A stretch of DNA of 64,000 nucleotides, from assembly GCA_965200095.1 (NCBI GenBank), contig OZ241350.1, forward strand, positions 868,001 through 932,000, written 5' to 3'. The notes below the pieces were generated by a model. The model had not been told where the DNA came from. It did not search any database and saw only the letters and a program-made list of their open reading frames with translations. The DNA comes from JANQOH01 sp965200095 (lineage in GTDB: Bacteria > Pseudomonadota > Alphaproteobacteria > UBA7887). Shown here one piece after another: positions 62,705 through 64,000 of the stretch (position 1 is its first letter; the number at the start of each line of letters is the position of its first letter). The position numbers were made by a program, and so were the translations under genes.

Positions 62705-62957
62705 CTTTGGACGAATTCCGTCGGACCCTCGCCTACCCGGCGCCGCCAGCTAGCCTCTCCGGGCCGCTCGCAGCGCTGCGGCGAGCCGAGAACGACGAGT
62801 GGGATGTCGCTCACGCCCTTGCGCATCCGTGCCGATCCCGGCCGGCGCGTGACTTCATGCACACTTGCGTCGTATCGAAGGCGAGCTCGCGAACGCCGCC
62901 GGCTGGTATCGCCGCGCCGGAAAGCCCGTTTGCGACAGTTCACTCGACGAGGAGTGA
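62701..62957 (+). pseudogene. Frameshifted small conserved protein gene
   Basis: The start MTLDEFRRTLAYPAPPASLS continues into NDEWDVAHALAHP at about 62828; then the pattern is lost and resumes in another frame as LRRIEGELANAAGWYRRAGK leading to PVCDSSLDEE and a stop at 62957. The combined pattern (WxxAH...., LHRxEGDxxNAxYWYRRAG, SLxxEW) fits a short protein family of ~95 residues that I recognise but cannot name. A net frameshift between about 62830 and 62870 disables it. The ATG overlaps the hsdS stop (ATGA). Nothing was assigned in the following 155 bp. Confidence 0.6.
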
Positions 62958-63112
62958 GGGGAAATCGCCCGGACGCCGCTGTCCGACACGCTGTAGCATT
63001 ACCGCACGGCACGGCTTCGGAATCGACACAGAACGGATCGAAGGGGTGGAATGCTGGCGGCCTGCGACCGGAGCAACCGATAAATTTCAAGTTCTGACGG
63101 AAGAGGCCAAAG

Positions 63113-63634
63113 ATGAAAGCCGATAACATCGTGGTCGCGATGATCGCGTTATGGGGAGGCGAACTGGTGGAGCGGATTCGACTGCAGAAAGGAGCCTATC
63201 TGTTGCATCGCTGCGGGGCTAATTTCGGTCTGCCTTTCGTCTATTACGATTATGGTCCGTACTCGTTCGGTCTTGCGGCGGGATGTGCTGACGCGATCGA
63301 GGACGGCCGAATCGAGATCGAGAGGAGGCCCGGTCGTCACGGTATCCGCTACACGATCTTCAGGACCTCCGAGGAAGCGAATGGCATTGGCGCGCTCTCC
63401 CGTCGGGAAGCGCTTGGCTTCGTCGAGAAAATGAAGCCGTGCACCGACTTGGCGCTGGAACTCGCGGCGACTATCGCCTTTTTGCGTGACGAAGGCGGAT
63501 ACGGCGAGAAGGCCGTTGCGGAGACGAAGGTCCGCAAATCCCTCAAGGCGACCGACGAGCGCATGGGGCGGGCACAGTCGCTGTTGCGCGACCTCGGTCT
63601 GGCGGGGCGGGAGCCCGGTCTGCGCTCGCGTTGA
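63113..63634 (+). CDS. YwgA-like small protein, copy 2
   Basis: A 173-residue paralogue of the gene at 61555; counted by eye, about 70% of positions are identical in an ungapped alignment, with differences concentrated at the ends. Shared blocks include RLQKGAYLLHRCGANF, YGPYSF, GRHGIRY, MKPCTD and LKATDER. The ATG follows gaagaggccaaag. Unlike copy 1 it has no HD gene before it, but like copy 1 it precedes a specificity-subunit gene. The DNA has drifted at many third positions, so the duplication is not recent or came by separate transfer. Confidence 0.75.
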   Translation: MKADNIVVAMIALWGGELVERIRLQKGAYLLHRCGANFGLPFVYYDYGPYSFGLAAGCADAIEDGRIEIERRPGRHGIRYTIFRTSEEANGIGALSRREALGFVEKMKPCTDLALELAATIAFLRDEGGYGEKAVAETKVRKSLKATDERMGRAQSLLRDLGLAGREPGLRSR

Positions 63635-63671
63635 TCGTCGCGCGGAAGCCGCCGATTCATCCGGCGCCGGA

Positions 63672-64000
63672 ATGACTCCCCACCCGGTTTTTCGGCTTGG
63701 CGACATCGCCGACGTGGCGGCGGGGGATCCGGCGCCGCAGGACGCCGATGCGTTTGCGCCGGACGGCCCCTTGTTCGTGCGCATGCAGGATGTCGGCCGC
63801 AACCATGTGAACCCCGCGCTCCGCGCGTCTGCGGATCGCCTCGACCCGGCCTGGCTGCGGCGGAACCGGCTTCGGCTCTTCCCGCGTGACAGTGTCCTCG
63901 TTCCGAAGAGCGGCGCCTCGGTGAACCTGAACCATCGCGCCAAACTCGCCACCGATGCCTACGTTGTCAGCCATCTGGCGGTCGTCGTTGCAGATCGGAC
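63672..64000 (+). CDS. hsdS: Second type I restriction specificity subunit (partial, runs off window)
   Basis: ATG 63672 opens a frame with no stop to the window end (109 complete codons). It reads PVFRLGDIADVAAGDPAPQD, FVRMQDVGRNHVNPALRAS, LFPRDSVLVPKSGASVNLNH and KLATDAYVVSHLAVV. This is the N-terminal target-recognition domain pattern of HsdS (xLGDIAxVxxG...; the SGA...N.A...xxxYVVSHLA block). It differs from the first specificity gene, so the locus could offer two alternative target sequences. Whether it is full-length or half-length cannot be seen here. Confidence 0.75.
   Translation, partial: MTPHPVFRLGDIADVAAGDPAPQDADAFAPDGPLFVRMQDVGRNHVNPALRASADRLDPAWLRRNRLRLFPRDSVLVPKSGASVNLNHRAKLATDAYVVSHLAVVVADR

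Overview
The window is GC-rich and almost fully coding, and gene content and order point to an alphaproteobacterium. The markers are tatABC-serS-pcm-nlpD, argH-lptM-lysA-TIGR02302, a CarD regulator beside rpoH, and ispE beside a TPR lipoprotein. I cannot name a genus. All family assignments come from motifs I recognise in the translations; no database was searched.

Layout. 1-960: tandem palindromic repeats. 969-6020 (-): a large autotransporter. 6300-9059: polA. 9285-10460: a second repeat array. 10772-11735: a graveyard holding a frameshifted surface-protein gene, the 5' stub of an AraD1/GguC-like gene and an ISAs1-type transposase remnant. 11795-15572: a perfect inverted repeat followed by a three-gene ferric-iron ABC importer. 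15642-20532: tatA, tatB, tatC, serS, pcm and a LysM/LytM lipoprotein. 20580-21060: repeats. 21109-27008: tlpA (-), then argH, lptM, lysA and a TIGR02302 membrane protein. 27195-27660: repeats, followed by an IS481-like remnant. 27988-31856: a zinc-type metal locus with a His-rich protein, an outer-membrane protein carrying 13 HDEEE repeats, a ZnuA-type binding protein and a ZnuB-type permease. 31901-38921: glmS, glmU, gph, ybaN-like, ispE and a TPR lipoprotein. 39362-42256: an FAD/Fe-S oxidoreductase. 42290-42720: repeats. 42780-46024: a luciferase-like oxidoreductase, an amidohydrolase and a divergent NMT1-like binding protein. 46377-48963: carD, a phosphatase-fold protein without its catalytic residues, and rpoH. 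49062-53876: an NAD-linked formate dehydrogenase with fused NuoE/NuoF-type subunits and a frameshifted fdhA. 53900-56139: a cold-shock gene and iolD. 56376-64000: a type I restriction-modification island running off the window end.

Two threads stand out. First, five intergenic arrays are built from one 20-bp palindrome (ATTCCC-N8-GGGAAT) in inverted pairs around short cores, organised like the dRS3/NIME repeats of Neisseria, and several lie next to decayed genes or IS remnants. Second, the restriction locus is not a plain hsdRMS operon. Between hsdM and hsdS it carries an HD phosphohydrolase translationally coupled to a small YwgA-like protein. The small gene then occurs again as a diverged copy in front of a second specificity gene, so the repeated unit is [small protein + specificity subunit]. 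This is the best candidate here for an under-described system.

Several genes carry probable lesions or unusual starts that need read-level confirmation: fdhA (frameshift), the znuB-like permease (no canonical start for its conserved N-terminus) and ispE (only a CTG at the expected position). No tRNA, rRNA or CRISPR array was recognised.
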